Assembly (NCBI RefSeq): GCF_002204745.1 | Contig: NZ_NIRR01000027.1 | Coordinates: 1-58,878 of the forward strand | Reading direction: 5' to 3' | DNA: 58,878 nt | From: Hymenobacter amundsenii | GTDB lineage: Bacteria; Bacteroidota; Bacteroidia; Cytophagales; Hymenobacteraceae | In this document: in pieces, positions 8,709-18,332 of the stretch | Layout of the letters: each line of letters starts with the position of its first letter | Position numbering within the stretch: the first letter of the stretch is position 1 | Notes under the pieces: model-generated | What the model was told of the DNA's origin: nothing | The model's input: only the letters and a program-made list of their open reading frames with translations | The model's database searches: none | Position numbers and translations under genes: made by a program

Positions 8709-9572
8709 ATGCGTACGACCACTCTGCTGACTGCCGGGGCGCTGCTACTCGCTGCTGCCCCCACCCGCACCCTGGCCCAATCTGCCGCCGCCGATGCCGC
8801 TAATTCCAACGGCGAGTCGCCCTTCGTGCGCCTCATCCGCCCCGACCGGCCCGGGCAAACCATCACCACCAACATGCTATACCCTGGCCAGTTTCAGCTC
8901 GAAACTGGCCTGACGAGCTTCGATGCGGGTAGCAGCGTGGGCTACGCGGGCCGCACGGCCTGGGGCAATACGCTGCGGATAGGCTTTTTCAACCACATTG
9001 AATTGCGCGCTACCCAGCAGTACCTGCTGAGTCCGGTGAGCCGGCCGGTGCTCGGGTCCGAGGGCCGGCCGACGGCATTTGCCGGGCCGGCCGGCTTCGC
9101 GCCTCTGAACGTAGGCGCCAAGTTTCTGGCCTCCACCGTCCAGAATGCCCGCTCGCAAGTAGTGGTGCTGCTGGATATGAACTTGGGCAACGGCGACGCC
9201 AGTTTTGGCGCTAAGCAGTTGGAACCCGGTGGCCGGGTGCTAGTGTCGCAGCAGCTGGGCCAGCGGTTCGGGCTCGAAGGCAACTTCGGTTTCCGCCAGC
9301 AGGGCTTCAAGGCCGAAGGCACCAAGCAGGGCCGCTACCTCACCACGCTGGCCCTCAATGGCCCGTTGGGCCCCGGCACCCACCTCGGTTTTCTGGCCGA
9401 GACTTACGCCACCTGGCAGCGCCAGCAGGGCTGGCTCCCGGGCCTCACCTCCGGCCTCTACTACCGCCCCCTGCCTGGCCTGCGCTTCGATGTAACCGCC
9501 GGCCACGGTCTTACGCCCGCTGCGGGCGGCTTCAACGTCGGGGCCGGCATCAGCGCCCGGCTAGGAAAATAG
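8709..9572 (+). CDS. Outer-membrane transporter-like protein (MetA-pathway/phenol-degradation family)
   Basis: 287 residues from ATG 8709. An earlier in-frame ATG at 8628 lies inside the palindrome and is rejected, because a signal peptide (MRTTTLLTAGALLLAAAPTRTLAQ) begins at 8709. The mature part starts with IRPDRPGQTITTNMLYPGQFQLETGL, a typical opening for Bacteroidetes proteins annotated as transporter (PF13557-like). It continues with alternating hydrophobic strands (LRIGFFNHIELRAT, GRVLVSQQLGQRFGLEGNFGF) and ends in a strand-like segment, GGFNVGAGISARLGK. This suggests an outer-membrane beta-barrel. The substrate is unknown. Confidence 0.75.
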   Translation: MRTTTLLTAGALLLAAAPTRTLAQSAAADAANSNGESPFVRLIRPDRPGQTITTNMLYPGQFQLETGLTSFDAGSSVGYAGRTAWGNTLRIGFFNHIELRATQQYLLSPVSRPVLGSEGRPTAFAGPAGFAPLNVGAKFLASTVQNARSQVVVLLDMNLGNGDASFGAKQLEPGGRVLVSQQLGQRFGLEGNFGFRQQGFKAEGTKQGRYLTTLALNGPLGPGTHLGFLAETYATWQRQQGWLPGLTSGLYYRPLPGLRFDVTAGHGLTPAAGGFNVGAGISARLGK

Positions 9573-9658
9573 TGGCTTCGGGTGAATGAGTGCCGATTTG
9601 GTTGTGGATTGGAGCCGCAACGGTTTTCAATCCAGCAGTCAAGCTCCAAATAATCACG

Positions 9659-9688
9659 AAGGCCCTGATGTATGCACGTCAGGGCCTT
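9659..9688. terminator. Bidirectional hairpin terminator
   Basis: AAGGCCCTGA (9659-9668) pairs with TCAGGGCCTT (9679-9688), followed by TTG. It lies between two convergent genes, the transporter-like gene (+) and the M28 peptidase (-). Confidence 0.8.
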
Positions 9689-9781
9689 TTGAATGAGCGA
9701 AAGTTGAGAAGAGATTAACCGAGCTTCCTTGCGGTTACGCTGTCCTCCTGACGACGACGACGACGGCACCACTGCACGGAG

Positions 9782-11122
9782 CTACTGCTTTACGGTTTCG
9801 GGCGCAATGCGGGCGGGGGTTTGCTTGCCGCTGATGATGGGGGCGGCCGCCCGGCCGATGGCCGTGATAACGGCCGTCATGTTGGGCAGGTCGAGGCTCT
9901 CCACTTCATCATCGACGGAATGGTAGCGTTTGTCGGTCGGAATCTGGTCGGTGCTGATGGTGTGGGCCGGCACGCCCAGGCGGGCCAGCGTAGCATTGTC
10001 GGAGCGGTAGAACAGGTTCTGCCCGGGATACGGGTCGGGCTCGAAGCGGAAGATGGAGCCCTTGGCATTCTGCTGAAGCATGGCCCCGAAATCCGATTTA
10101 TCGAAGCCCGTAATGAAGGCGGTGTTTGGGCCAAACTTCGCCTGCTTGCCAATCATTTCAATGTTGAACATCGCCACTACTTCCTGCGGGTTGAGCTGAC
10201 GCGAGAAGTGCCGGGCCCCGAAGCCCCCGATTTCCTCGGCCGCGAAGGCCACGAACACCAGCGGCCGGGCGTTGTCGTGCTGCTTCTGGAAATACTCGGC
10301 CAGCGCCACCACGGCCGTCGTGCCACTGGCATCGTCGTCGGCTCCGTTGGCGATGGAGTCGCCGGCCACGGCGGGCAGGATCCCGATATGGTCGTAATGG
10401 CCGCTGAACACGACCTGCTCCTTGGCCCGGGCCTCCTCCAGGCCCGGTAGCATCCCCACCACGTTGCGCAGCTCCACGGTCCGGATGGTGGTGGTAGCGG
10501 CCACCTGAAATTTAAGCGGCACGGCCGGGGCGCGACCCAACACCAGCAGCGTGGTGAAGGGCGCCGGCTTATCGGCGCGCAGGCCGCCTCGCTTTACCAC
10601 GCCGGCCACCCGCTTGAACATAGCCGCCTGGGCCGAATCGACGAACACAATGGTGTTGGCCTGGGGGTCGAGCAACGGCCGGATTTCCCGCATCAGGTTG
10701 TCTTTAGGCCCAATGGAAACCACCCGGGCAGCAGGCTCATCGAACTGCGTCCAGTTGAGGTGGGGCTGCCCCGAGATAAGCACGAACCGCTCGGGCTTGA
10801 GTGGGGCACCATTGAGAGCAACGAATGCGGCAGCCGTACGGGCTTCGTAGGCCGGAAAAGACTGGGTGAAATCGACCAGCCCGGGCAGGGGCTGCAGACC
10901 AATGCGCCGGAATTCAGCGGCCAGGAAATCGGCCGCTTTCACGCTGCCGGGTTGCCCCGAAGCCCGGCCCTGCATATCGTCGGCGGCCAGCGTGCGCACA
11001 ATCCGCTCGACGGTGGCAGTGGCCACGCCGGGTTCGGTGGGCTGCTTGATAAGCTTTTTCTGCGCAAAGGCCGAACTAGCTGCCAGCAAGAGGAAGAGAA
11101 CGAAGGAGGGAATTTTTCGCAT
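9782..11122 (-). CDS. Secreted M28 family zinc aminopeptidase
   Basis: 446 residues from ATG 11122, chosen because the signal peptide MRKIPSFVLFLLLAASSAFAQ begins there; the longer frame upstream is a read-through. Zinc-ligand motifs appear in order: FSGHYDHIGI (His-Asp-His), NGADDDASGT (bridging Asp), AAEEIGGFGARHF (catalytic and ligand Glu), FNIEMIG, and a His in KRYHSVDDEVE near the C-terminus. The region from about 150 to 230 resembles the inserted PA-like segment of such enzymes. It should release N-terminal amino acids from peptides outside the cytoplasm. It is convergent with the transporter-like gene. Confidence 0.92.
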   Translation of the reverse strand: MRKIPSFVLFLLLAASSAFAQKKLIKQPTEPGVATATVERIVRTLAADDMQGRASGQPGSVKAADFLAAEFRRIGLQPLPGLVDFTQSFPAYEARTAAAFVALNGAPLKPERFVLISGQPHLNWTQFDEPAARVVSIGPKDNLMREIRPLLDPQANTIVFVDSAQAAMFKRVAGVVKRGGLRADKPAPFTTLLVLGRAPAVPLKFQVAATTTIRTVELRNVVGMLPGLEEARAKEQVVFSGHYDHIGILPAVAGDSIANGADDDASGTTAVVALAEYFQKQHDNARPLVFVAFAAEEIGGFGARHFSRQLNPQEVVAMFNIEMIGKQAKFGPNTAFITGFDKSDFGAMLQQNAKGSIFRFEPDPYPGQNLFYRSDNATLARLGVPAHTISTDQIPTDKRYHSVDDEVESLDLPNMTAVITAIGRAAAPIISGKQTPARIAPETVKQ

Positions 11123-11222
11123 AGCGCAAAATAACCCTTTTGTGCTGGATTTAGTGCAACTTTTCCAGCCAGTTTCGTTTAAGACGCACACCTATTTTTC
11201 CGCCTCCGGTAGCATTTCCCTC

Positions 11223-11681
11223 ATGCGTCGTTTTTTCCCCTTGTTCCTGCTGCTGGCGGCCTGCCAAGCCTCCGCGCCCGCCGAGAATTCAGTGGGCGCG
11301 GTAGTCATCGCCGCGCCAGATACTATAGCCCCCCAACCTGACCTGCTAGGGCCGCAGTGGCAGCTGTTCCAGCTCGGCTGGCAACCCATTACCTTGTCGG
11401 GCCGTCAGCCGGTGTATCTGCAACTGAGCGCCACCGAAAGCCAGGTTACTGGCCACGCTGGCTGCAACCGTTTTCGGGGCACCTTCGAGCAGGCCGCCGC
11501 CGATAGCCTCCGCTTCGGCCCGCTGCTAACCACCCGCATGAGCTGCCCCGAACAACCAGCTGAAGGCAGATTCCTGGCCGCCTTGGAAGCCACCCGCTCC
11601 TACCAGGTAGTTGCCGATACGCTCCGACTCTACGGGGCTACAGGCAGCATTCCGCTGGCCGAACTACTGCGGCGCCAGTAG
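11223..11681 (+). CDS. META-domain lipoprotein
   Basis: 152 residues with a lipoprotein signal (MRRFFPLFLLLAAC, lipobox LLAAC, Cys14). The C-terminal part has the META/HslJ pattern: LLGPQWQLFQL, LSATESQVTGHAGCNRFRGTFE, LRFGPLLTTRMSCPEQ, RFLAALEATRSYQVVADTLRL. HslJ relatives are stress-linked envelope proteins and META domains often occur in antibiotic or heat resistance proteins; the role here is inferred only. The start is 101 nt from the divergent M28 peptidase start. Confidence 0.85.
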   Translation: MRRFFPLFLLLAACQASAPAENSVGAVVIAAPDTIAPQPDLLGPQWQLFQLGWQPITLSGRQPVYLQLSATESQVTGHAGCNRFRGTFEQAAADSLRFGPLLTTRMSCPEQPAEGRFLAALEATRSYQVVADTLRLYGATGSIPLAELLRRQ

Positions 11682-11720
11682 AAGCTTAGGTTGCTGTTAC
11701 GGGCACGAATTATCGGGGTT

Positions 11721-12449
11721 CTACCGGGCGTCCACGGTATCCAGCACTGCCCCCCACTCTACGTCGGTTCGCGCCCGCGCAACGGCGGGTGCCGCCTTAA
11801 GGGCAGCGGCCAGTTCGGGGGCGGCGGCCTCCAGCATTTTTAGCGTCAGCTTCAAGGGCACCAGCTTCTGGTCGGGACGCAACAGGAAGTACTGGTCTTT
11901 GTCCTCAATTTCGTCGTAACGCTGATCAGTATTGTAGGCTTGCTGGAAATTGGCTTTGGTGATGGACTTGGCGTAGCGTTTGAGCAGCGTGTAGCGCCCC
12001 TCATGCAGCACTTCCACGTACTCGGCCCGTTGCTGGTAAATCGGCGCCTCGGCAAACCGACGGAAACGGCGGGTGCGCGCCGCAGCGAGGGACGTTGCGG
12101 GCTGGTCGAGGTCGAAGCTCACCACTAATTGGTCGCTGAGTTGCAGCGAGTCGTTGGGCCGGTTGAGCGGTTTCATCAGTAGGTGCCGGTTCAGTACATC
12201 GTACTTGAGCGGCATGGGTGCCAGCACAACGTTGTTGCGCAGGTGAAGGCGGGCCATCAGCCAGCGGTCATCGGCGTAGGGCGAGCCTTTCAATCCTTCG
12301 GTGTTGCCAGTAGGAACTACCGTCGGCAAACCCTGCACCAGTGCGTTCAGGTTGGCCTGGGCGGCCGCGCCCGAAAACCCGGGCGGCGCCTGCTGGGCCT
12401 GCGCGGCTCTAACTCCCAGAATGGCAACGAGTAGCAGTTGCTTACGCAT
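11721..12449 (-). CDS. Hypothetical secreted protein
   Basis: 242 residues from ATG 12449 with an N-terminal signal peptide (MRKQLLLVAILGVRAAQAQ). The body contains GSPYADDRWLMARLHLRNN, a YDVLNRHLLMK segment, AEYVEVLHEGRYTLLKRYAKS and DKDQYFLLRPDQKLVPLKLT. This arrangement is familiar from uncharacterised Bacteroidetes proteins that combine a description of stored values with a hydrophobic C-terminal helix. I do not recognise a named domain. It is convergent with the META lipoprotein; the 39-nt gap between them has no terminator visible to me. Confidence 0.75.
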   Translation of the reverse strand: MRKQLLLVAILGVRAAQAQQAPPGFSGAAAQANLNALVQGLPTVVPTGNTEGLKGSPYADDRWLMARLHLRNNVVLAPMPLKYDVLNRHLLMKPLNRPNDSLQLSDQLVVSFDLDQPATSLAAARTRRFRRFAEAPIYQQRAEYVEVLHEGRYTLLKRYAKSITKANFQQAYNTDQRYDEIEDKDQYFLLRPDQKLVPLKLTLKMLEAAAPELAAALKAAPAVARARTDVEWGAVLDTVDAR

Positions 12450-12516
12450 AACAATCAAGTTAATGTATTGAAATTCGAAAGTACTGGTTTTCAGTTAACT
12501 CCCTGCCAATCAATCT

Positions 12517-12582
12517 ACCTTCATGCAACATCCGGCCATCGGCCTGCTGGTGCAGGTTAATGGCCGGATGTTGCACGAAGGT
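12517..12582. terminator. Long hairpin between two secreted-protein genes
   Basis: TGCAACATCCGGCCAT (12524-12539) is the exact complement of 12560-12575. The pairing extends outward through ACCTTC and GAAGGT with one mismatch. It could end transcription of the gene at 12626-13579 (minus strand), although no clear U-tract follows. Confidence 0.7.
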
Positions 12583-12625
12583 GCTAGGCTGAACTTGTTC
12601 GGCGCTGCCTACGCACCAGCTGTGT

Positions 12626-13579
12626 CTACTTGCCGCGGGCGCAGTCGGCGAAATCCTTGAGATTGTTCTTGCCGATGTTCTGCCCTCCCCCGATGCCGGC
12701 GACGCGCACCATGTTGGGTTTCGACATGGCCAGCATCGTTCCGTCTTTGGCATCCATGGCCACCTGCACCATAATGCTTTCGGTGGCTGGCAGCAGCCGG
12801 ATGCAGGCGTAGCGCGCGTCGCCGCTGCTTACAGCCTCCTCAATTTTACTACGCGGCACCACCTCGTACGGGAAAGGGTACGACTGCTTGATATCGGCGG
12901 CGGTCAGCTTGCCTTTGATGTCCTCCTCGTCAATGAGCAGGATTTTCTTGCGCAGCAGCTTGCCGTTCTGCGCTATTTCGGCCCGGATATTGGACCCGGC
13001 CCGCCCCTTGGAACGGGCATCGAGGTACTGCTGCAGATTGTGAATGCTGAAAATAAGGTCGCTGGTGTAGATCGGACCCGGGGCCAGCAGCATCTGAGCT
13101 ACCCGGTCTTTGTCGCCCTTGCCCACCAGGTACACCGCCATAGCCGATACCTTTTCCGCGTTATGATAATATCTAGCCTGCGCTCCAGTAGTAGGCGTGC
13201 CGGCTACGTGGTTGCGCGGCCCGGTCAGGTACACCTCCTGGTGCTGGAGTACGCCACGGGCAGCACCCTTGGCTTTGCGCAAGGCCTCCAACTCCGACTC
13301 CGGGCGAAATTCTACGCTCGGCGAGAACTTCCATAGCTTGGTGGCCAATTCCTGAATCTGGGTGTTGTAATCGGCGATGTAGCTTTTGTAGTCAGCCAGT
13401 TCCTCCGGCTTCTTAGCCAGCTTTTTTAGGGTGCCGGGGTCTTCGTCGCGTAGCAATACCACGAGCGGCTGGCTTTTCACCTGAGCTACTTGCTTAGGGT
13501 TGCCTAGCCCCAGTTGGGCCCACGCACCATTCAGGCTCAATAGCAGCGCCAGGGCCAGAAAGAATAGTTTTTTGGTCAT
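12626..13579 (-). CDS. Hypothetical secreted protein
   Basis: 317 residues from ATG 13579, selected because a signal peptide (MTKKLFFLALALLLSLNGAWAQ) begins there; the upstream in-frame ATG gives an arginine-rich leader and is rejected. The mature chain is mostly polar with Lys and Glu-rich helices (LKKLAKKPEELADYKSYIADY), then IYTSDLIFSIHNLQQYLDARSKG, KKILLIDEEDIKG and a C-terminal GIGGGQNIGKNNLKDFADC. No domain recognised. It lies upstream of another secreted hypothetical on the same strand, and the two could form a unit of unknown purpose. Confidence 0.75.
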   Translation of the reverse strand: MTKKLFFLALALLLSLNGAWAQLGLGNPKQVAQVKSQPLVVLLRDEDPGTLKKLAKKPEELADYKSYIADYNTQIQELATKLWKFSPSVEFRPESELEALRKAKGAARGVLQHQEVYLTGPRNHVAGTPTTGAQARYYHNAEKVSAMAVYLVGKGDKDRVAQMLLAPGPIYTSDLIFSIHNLQQYLDARSKGRAGSNIRAEIAQNGKLLRKKILLIDEEDIKGKLTAADIKQSYPFPYEVVPRSKIEEAVSSGDARYACIRLLPATESIMVQVAMDAKDGTMLAMSKPNMVRVAGIGGGQNIGKNNLKDFADCARGK

Positions 13580-13730
13580 AAAAAAGAGATTGATATGAAG
13601 CTGCAACCTACGTCTTCGCGACAGCATATTTTCAGCCCTTTATATATATGTACTATAAATTATTTGAGATACTATTGCTCCATTTATTCTCACCCGACTG
13701 GATAGCGAGTATGTATTTCAGCCAAGCGAA

Positions 13731-13771
13731 AAAGCGGAAGCCCGCGCCTGTAAGGCCCAGCCTTCCGCTTT
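13731..13771 (-). terminator. Terminator of the pyruvate carboxylase gene
   Basis: AAAGCGGAAG (13731-13740) pairs with CTTCCGCTTT (13762-13771) just downstream of the pyc stop codon at 13794. On the minus strand the A-rich side supplies a short U-tract. Confidence 0.75.
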
Positions 13772-13793
13772 AGTTTCGCAGCACCTGCTACCG

Positions 13794-16700
13794 CTAGCCG
13801 AGCGTGAGCACTAAGTCGTCGGCGTTTACCAGCGTGCCCTCGGCCAGGTTTACGGTGCCGATGGTCGTGTCGTCGGGGGCAGTGATGGTGGTTTCCATCT
13901 TCATGGCTTCGATGATGAACAGGGGCGTGTTTTTGCGCACCTGCTCGCCGCTTTTCACCAGCACCCGGCTCAACAAACCCTGCAGCGGCGCACCCAGCTG
14001 GCGGGGGTTAGCCTTATCGGCCTTGGTGTTCATAATCCGCTTCACCTCCACCGAATTGTCACGGATTTTGAGGTTGCGGGTCTGACCGTTGAGGGAGAAA
14101 AATAACGTCCGATTGCCGTCCTTATCGACTGGCCCGATGCTTTGCAGGCCCACGATGATGCTCTTGCCGCGGGCAATTTCGATGAGCGTTTCCTCGCCCG
14201 ACTTCAGCCCGTAGTAGAACACCGGCGTCGATACCACCGACACGTCGCCGTAATCCTGGCGGAAAGCCCAGTACTGCTCGAACACTTTGGGGTAGAGCAG
14301 CCACGAAAGCACGTCGGTAAACTTACCTTCGGTTTCAAACTTCTCCTGGAAATTGCGCTGCTCCTGCTCGAAATCAATCGGGGCCAAGTGCTCGTTGGGC
14401 CGGTCGGTAAAGGGTACTTCATCTTTAAGGATGATACGCTGCACGTCTTTGGGCCAGCCGCCTTCGGGCTGCCCGATTTCGCCCCGGAACAACTGGCGCA
14501 CCGACTCGGGGAAGCTCAGCGACTCGCCCTTTTCGAGCACGTCGCGGGTCGTGAGGTCGTTGGATACCAGATACAGCGCCATGTCGCCGACCACCTTCGA
14601 GGAGGGCGTCACCTTCACGATGTCGCCGAAGAGCTGGTTGACGTCGGCGAAGGTCGTTTTCACGGTTTCGAACTTATCGAGCAAACCCAGCGCGGCCGCC
14701 TGGGGGCGCAGGTTGGAGTACTGCCCACCCGGAATCTCGTGCTGGAACACCTCCGAAGTGCCCGCTTTCAGGCCCGACTCAAACGGGTAATAGTACTCGC
14801 GCACGGCCTCCCAGTAGGTCGAGAATTCGTTGAGCGACTTCTGGTCGTACTCGCGGTGGCGGGGCTGGCCGCGCAGCATTTCCACCACCGAGTTGAAGTT
14901 GGGCTGCGAGGTGAGGCCCGAGAGCGAGCCAAGGGCCACGTCGATTACATCAACGCCCGCTTCTACCGCTTTAAGATAAGTAGCGGGTTGCAGGCTGCTC
15001 GTGTCGTGGGTGTGCAGGTGAATGGGCAGGCTGATGGTGTCGCGCAGGGCCGTAATGAGCTCCTGGGCGGCGTAGGGCTTGAGCAGGCCAGCCATGTCCT
15101 TGATGCAGAGGATGTGCGCCCCGGCGTCCTCAATCTGGCGGGCCAGGCGCAGGTAATACTCCAGGTTGTATTTCTGGTGGCGGCTTACGTCGAGCAAATC
15201 GCCGGTGTAGCAGATGCTGGCTTCGGCGAGGCGGTCGGTCTTGGTGCGCACGAAGTTGATGCAGGCCTCCATGCCCGGCATCCAGTTCAGCGAATCGAAA
15301 ATGCGGAACACGTCGATGCCCGTTTCGGCCGCCTGCTGCACAAACCGCTCGGTCAGGTTGTCGGGGTAGGCTTTGTAGCCCACGCCGTTGGCCCCCCGAA
15401 TCAGCATCTGGAGCAGAATATTGGGCACGGCGGCGCGCAGCTTGGCCAGCCGCTCCCAGGGGTCTTCGTGCAGGAAGCGTAAGGCTACATCGAACGTGGC
15501 ACCGCCCCAGCATTCGAGCGAGAAGGTTTGGGGGTGCTGGTGCGCGTAGCGGTTAGCCACTTTCAGCATGTCGGTGGTACGCATGCGGGTAGCCAGCAAA
15601 CTCTGGTGGGCGTCGCGCAGCGTGGTATCGGTGTAGTGGATCTGGGGGTCGGCCCGCAGCCACTTGGCGAAGCCCTCGGGGCCCAGCTCCATCAGTTTCT
15701 GCTTGGTGCCGGCCGGGGGCGGGTTGGTGGGGTCGTAGTCGGGCAGCAGAGGCTTGCGCAGCTCCTTTTTAGGGTCCACGTTGCCGGCCACGTCGGGGTG
15801 GCCGTTCACAATCACGTCGCCCAGAAACCGCAGCATCCGGGTGGCCCGGTCGCGGCGCTGCTCGAAACGGAACAGCTCGGGGTGGTCTTTGATGAAGTCA
15901 ACTGTGGCCTCGCCGGCCATGAAAACGGGGTGGGCAATGATGTTCTGCAGAAACTGGATGTTGGTGCTCACCCCGCGCACCCGGAACTCGTCCAGGGTCC
16001 GGGCCATTTTCTGGGCCGCATCGGCCAAGGAGGAAGAGTGGGCCGACACCTTCACGAGCAGCGAGTCGAAAAACGGCGACACCCGCACGCCGCTGTACAC
16101 CGAACCCTGGTCGAGGCGGATACCGAAACCACCCGCCGAGCGGTAGGCCGTAATGGTGCCGTAATCAGGTTTAAAGTCGAGCTCAGGGTTTTCGGTGGTG
16201 ATACGGCACTGGATGGCGTATCCGTTTTTCATGGGCGTCACGTCGGGCCCCAGGTTGATTTCGGGGTCGGTGAGCCGGTAGCCGGCTGCCACGTGGAGCT
16301 GGGTTTTAATCAGGTCGATGCCCGTAATCATCTCCGTGACGGTGTGCTCGACCTGGATGCGCGGGTTCACCTCGATGAAGTAGATGCGGTCGAGCTCGGG
16401 GTTCACTAGAAACTCGACCGTGCCCACGTTATTATACTCCACCGACCGGCCCAGCTTAAGCGCGTACTCGTAGAGCCGCTCGCGCATATCGGCCGTCAGG
16501 TGCAGGGAGGGCGCTACTTCCACCACTTTCTGGTAGCGGCGCTGCACCGAGCAGTCGCGCTCGTAGAGGTGGGTGAGGCCGCCGTAGTTGTCGGCTACCA
16601 GCTGCACCTCGATGTGCTTGGGGTTCTCCACGAACTTCTCCAGAAACACCGTATCGTCGCCAAACGCCTTCAGCGCCTCGTTGCGGGCCTCGAAGAAGCC

Positions 16701-17243
16701 GCGCTCCAGCTGCTCATCGTCGCGGATGACGCGCATGCCACGCCCGCCGCCGCCGCTGGCCGCCTTGAGCATCACGGGGTAGCCGATGCGGTGGGCCTCG
16801 GTCAGAGCCACGTCGAGGTCGGTCAGATCGGCTTCGCTGCTCTCGATGATGGGCACGCCGCAGGCCACGGCCACGCGCTTGGCGGCTACCTTGTCGCCGA
16901 GCGCCTCCATCACTTCAGGTCGGGGCCCCACGAAAATAATGCCTTCCTCACGGCAGCGTCGGGCCAGGGTGGCATTTTCACTCAGGAAGCCATAGCCCGG
17001 ATGAATGGCGTCGACGTCGTTTTCCTTGGCCGTACGAATCAGGCCCTCAATGTCGAGGTAGGGTTTGAGCGGGTCGTCGTCGCGGCCCACCTGGTAGGCT
17101 TCGTCGGCCTTGTAACGGTGCAGCGAGTACCGGTCTTCGTAGGTATAGATGGCCACGGTGCGGATGCCCAGCTCGGTGGCAGCGCGGAGCACGCGGATGG
17201 CAATTTCGCCGCGGTTAGCGACCAGCAGTCTGCGAATATTCAT
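13794..17243 (-). CDS. pyc: Pyruvate carboxylase
   Basis: 1149 residues, full length. The biotin-carboxylase domain (about 1-455) has KAASGGGGRGMRV for ATP, EKFVENPKHIEVQ and NPRIQVEHTVTE. The carboxyltransferase domain (about 535-810) begins HYTDTTLRDAHQSLLATRMRT, with the metal site in LPIHLHTHDTS. The conserved C-terminal carboxylase segment follows. The biotin-carrier domain ends the protein with EAMKMETT, biotin on Lys1115. It converts pyruvate, bicarbonate and ATP to oxaloacetate and refills the TCA cycle. It is a single-polypeptide type, transcribed alone, with a hairpin terminator 22 nt downstream. Confidence 0.98.
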   Translation of the reverse strand: MNIRRLLVANRGEIAIRVLRAATELGIRTVAIYTYEDRYSLHRYKADEAYQVGRDDDPLKPYLDIEGLIRTAKENDVDAIHPGYGFLSENATLARRCREEGIIFVGPRPEVMEALGDKVAAKRVAVACGVPIIESSEADLTDLDVALTEAHRIGYPVMLKAASGGGGRGMRVIRDDEQLERGFFEARNEALKAFGDDTVFLEKFVENPKHIEVQLVADNYGGLTHLYERDCSVQRRYQKVVEVAPSLHLTADMRERLYEYALKLGRSVEYNNVGTVEFLVNPELDRIYFIEVNPRIQVEHTVTEMITGIDLIKTQLHVAAGYRLTDPEINLGPDVTPMKNGYAIQCRITTENPELDFKPDYGTITAYRSAGGFGIRLDQGSVYSGVRVSPFFDSLLVKVSAHSSSLADAAQKMARTLDEFRVRGVSTNIQFLQNIIAHPVFMAGEATVDFIKDHPELFRFEQRRDRATRMLRFLGDVIVNGHPDVAGNVDPKKELRKPLLPDYDPTNPPPAGTKQKLMELGPEGFAKWLRADPQIHYTDTTLRDAHQSLLATRMRTTDMLKVANRYAHQHPQTFSLECWGGATFDVALRFLHEDPWERLAKLRAAVPNILLQMLIRGANGVGYKAYPDNLTERFVQQAAETGIDVFRIFDSLNWMPGMEACINFVRTKTDRLAEASICYTGDLLDVSRHQKYNLEYYLRLARQIEDAGAHILCIKDMAGLLKPYAAQELITALRDTISLPIHLHTHDTSSLQPATYLKAVEAGVDVIDVALGSLSGLTSQPNFNSVVEMLRGQPRHREYDQKSLNEFSTYWEAVREYYYPFESGLKAGTSEVFQHEIPGGQYSNLRPQAAALGLLDKFETVKTTFADVNQLFGDIVKVTPSSKVVGDMALYLVSNDLTTRDVLEKGESLSFPESVRQLFRGEIGQPEGGWPKDVQRIILKDEVPFTDRPNEHLAPIDFEQEQRNFQEKFETEGKFTDVLSWLLYPKVFEQYWAFRQDYGDVSVVSTPVFYYGLKSGEETLIEIARGKSIIVGLQSIGPVDKDGNRTLFFSLNGQTRNLKIRDNSVEVKRIMNTKADKANPRQLGAPLQGLLSRVLVKSGEQVRKNTPLFIIEAMKMETTITAPDDTTIGTVNLAEGTLVNADDLVLTLG

Positions 17244-17499
17244 CGGGAAACGGGAGAAGGAGGGAAAGGTGCTGCAAGCTACGGAACGGCTGGCAAAGGG
17301 TTAGCGAATTTTTGCTAGAGCGCCTATTTTCGCCGCGAGAATCGATTAGGTCTGAGCAAGCTATCAGTTTTCCTGATTGATAAATTATAGGCTCAAGATA
17401 TCACAGCAGCCAACATGTCGGGGCCGATTTGAAAAACCTTACCTGCGCGGGCAGGTTCTCCAGAAACGCCTATCACTCCCCCCTACTTTACCCCCACGC

Positions 17500-18213
17500 A
17501 TGGAATTTGCCGACAAAAACATCCTCCTCATCGGAGCCTCCTCGGGTATCGGTCTGGCTACGGCCCAGCTGATGAGCAAGCTCAACGCCCACCTCTATAC
17601 GGCCTCGCGCACCCACTCGCCCGAGCTGGCCGAGCTTAACACCAAATTTATCGAACTCGACGTGACCCAGCCCCTGGGCACAGCCCTCGACGGCCTGCCC
17701 GAGGTGCTGCACGGCGTGGTCTACTGCCCTGGCTCCATCAAGCTGCGCCCCTTCGAGCGGATTCCGGTAGCCGATTTCCAGGCCGATTTCCAGCTCAATG
17801 TGCTGGGGGCGGTGCAGGTGCTGCAGGCCTGCATGAAACGGCTCAAAAAAGCCAATGGCGCTTCGGTAGTGCTTTTCAGCACGGTGGCCGCCGATACGGG
17901 CATGTCCTTCCACGCCAGCATCGCCACGGCCAAGGCCGCCGTAGAGGGCCTCACCCGTGCGCTGGCCGCCGAGTACGCCGGCAGCAATATCCGCGTCAAC
18001 TGCGTGGCCCCTTCCCTTACTGATACGCCCCTGGCCGCCGCGTTGCTCAACAGCCCCGAAAAGCAGGAGGCCGGCGCCAAGCGTCACCCCTTGCAGCGCA
18101 TCGGTCAGCCCCAGGATCTGGCCTACATGACGTCTTTTTTGCTCTCCGACCACAGCTCCTTCATCACCGGCCAGGTTATGCCCGTCGATGGCGGCATGGG
18201 CCGGCTGAAGTAA
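17500..18213 (+). CDS. SDR-family oxidoreductase lacking the catalytic tyrosine
   Basis: 237 residues from ATG 17500. The Rossmann cofactor loop is LLIGASSGIGLATAQL (classical SDRs have TGxxxGIG). The usual NNAG is replaced by YCPG, the tetrad Asn is kept (FQLNVLGA), and the Ser is kept in LFSTVAAD. The YxxxK motif reads IATAK, so Tyr is replaced by Ile at K-4. The C-terminal VNCVAPSLTDTPLA and ITGQVMPVDGGMG are normal. It probably binds NAD(P) but may not reduce by the usual mechanism. It heads a + strand group with the photolyase and a TetR regulator. Confidence 0.88.
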   Translation: MEFADKNILLIGASSGIGLATAQLMSKLNAHLYTASRTHSPELAELNTKFIELDVTQPLGTALDGLPEVLHGVVYCPGSIKLRPFERIPVADFQADFQLNVLGAVQVLQACMKRLKKANGASVVLFSTVAADTGMSFHASIATAKAAVEGLTRALAAEYAGSNIRVNCVAPSLTDTPLAAALLNSPEKQEAGAKRHPLQRIGQPQDLAYMTSFLLSDHSSFITGQVMPVDGGMGRLK

Positions 18214-18332
18214 GCGTTTGGCAGCTATTTGTCGAACTTCTGCGGTTGAACCACGTGCTTAGCTGAGCGCCGGGGATAGTAACCCCATTCTTCCCAACAT
18301 CCGGCGCTCATCCAAGCCCTCACGACTCTCCT

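Noticed and set aside
14142..15482. 446-codon plus-strand ORF opposite pyc
   Set aside because: It lies wholly antisense to the clear pyruvate carboxylase gene; high GC leaves antisense frames open and no motif is present.
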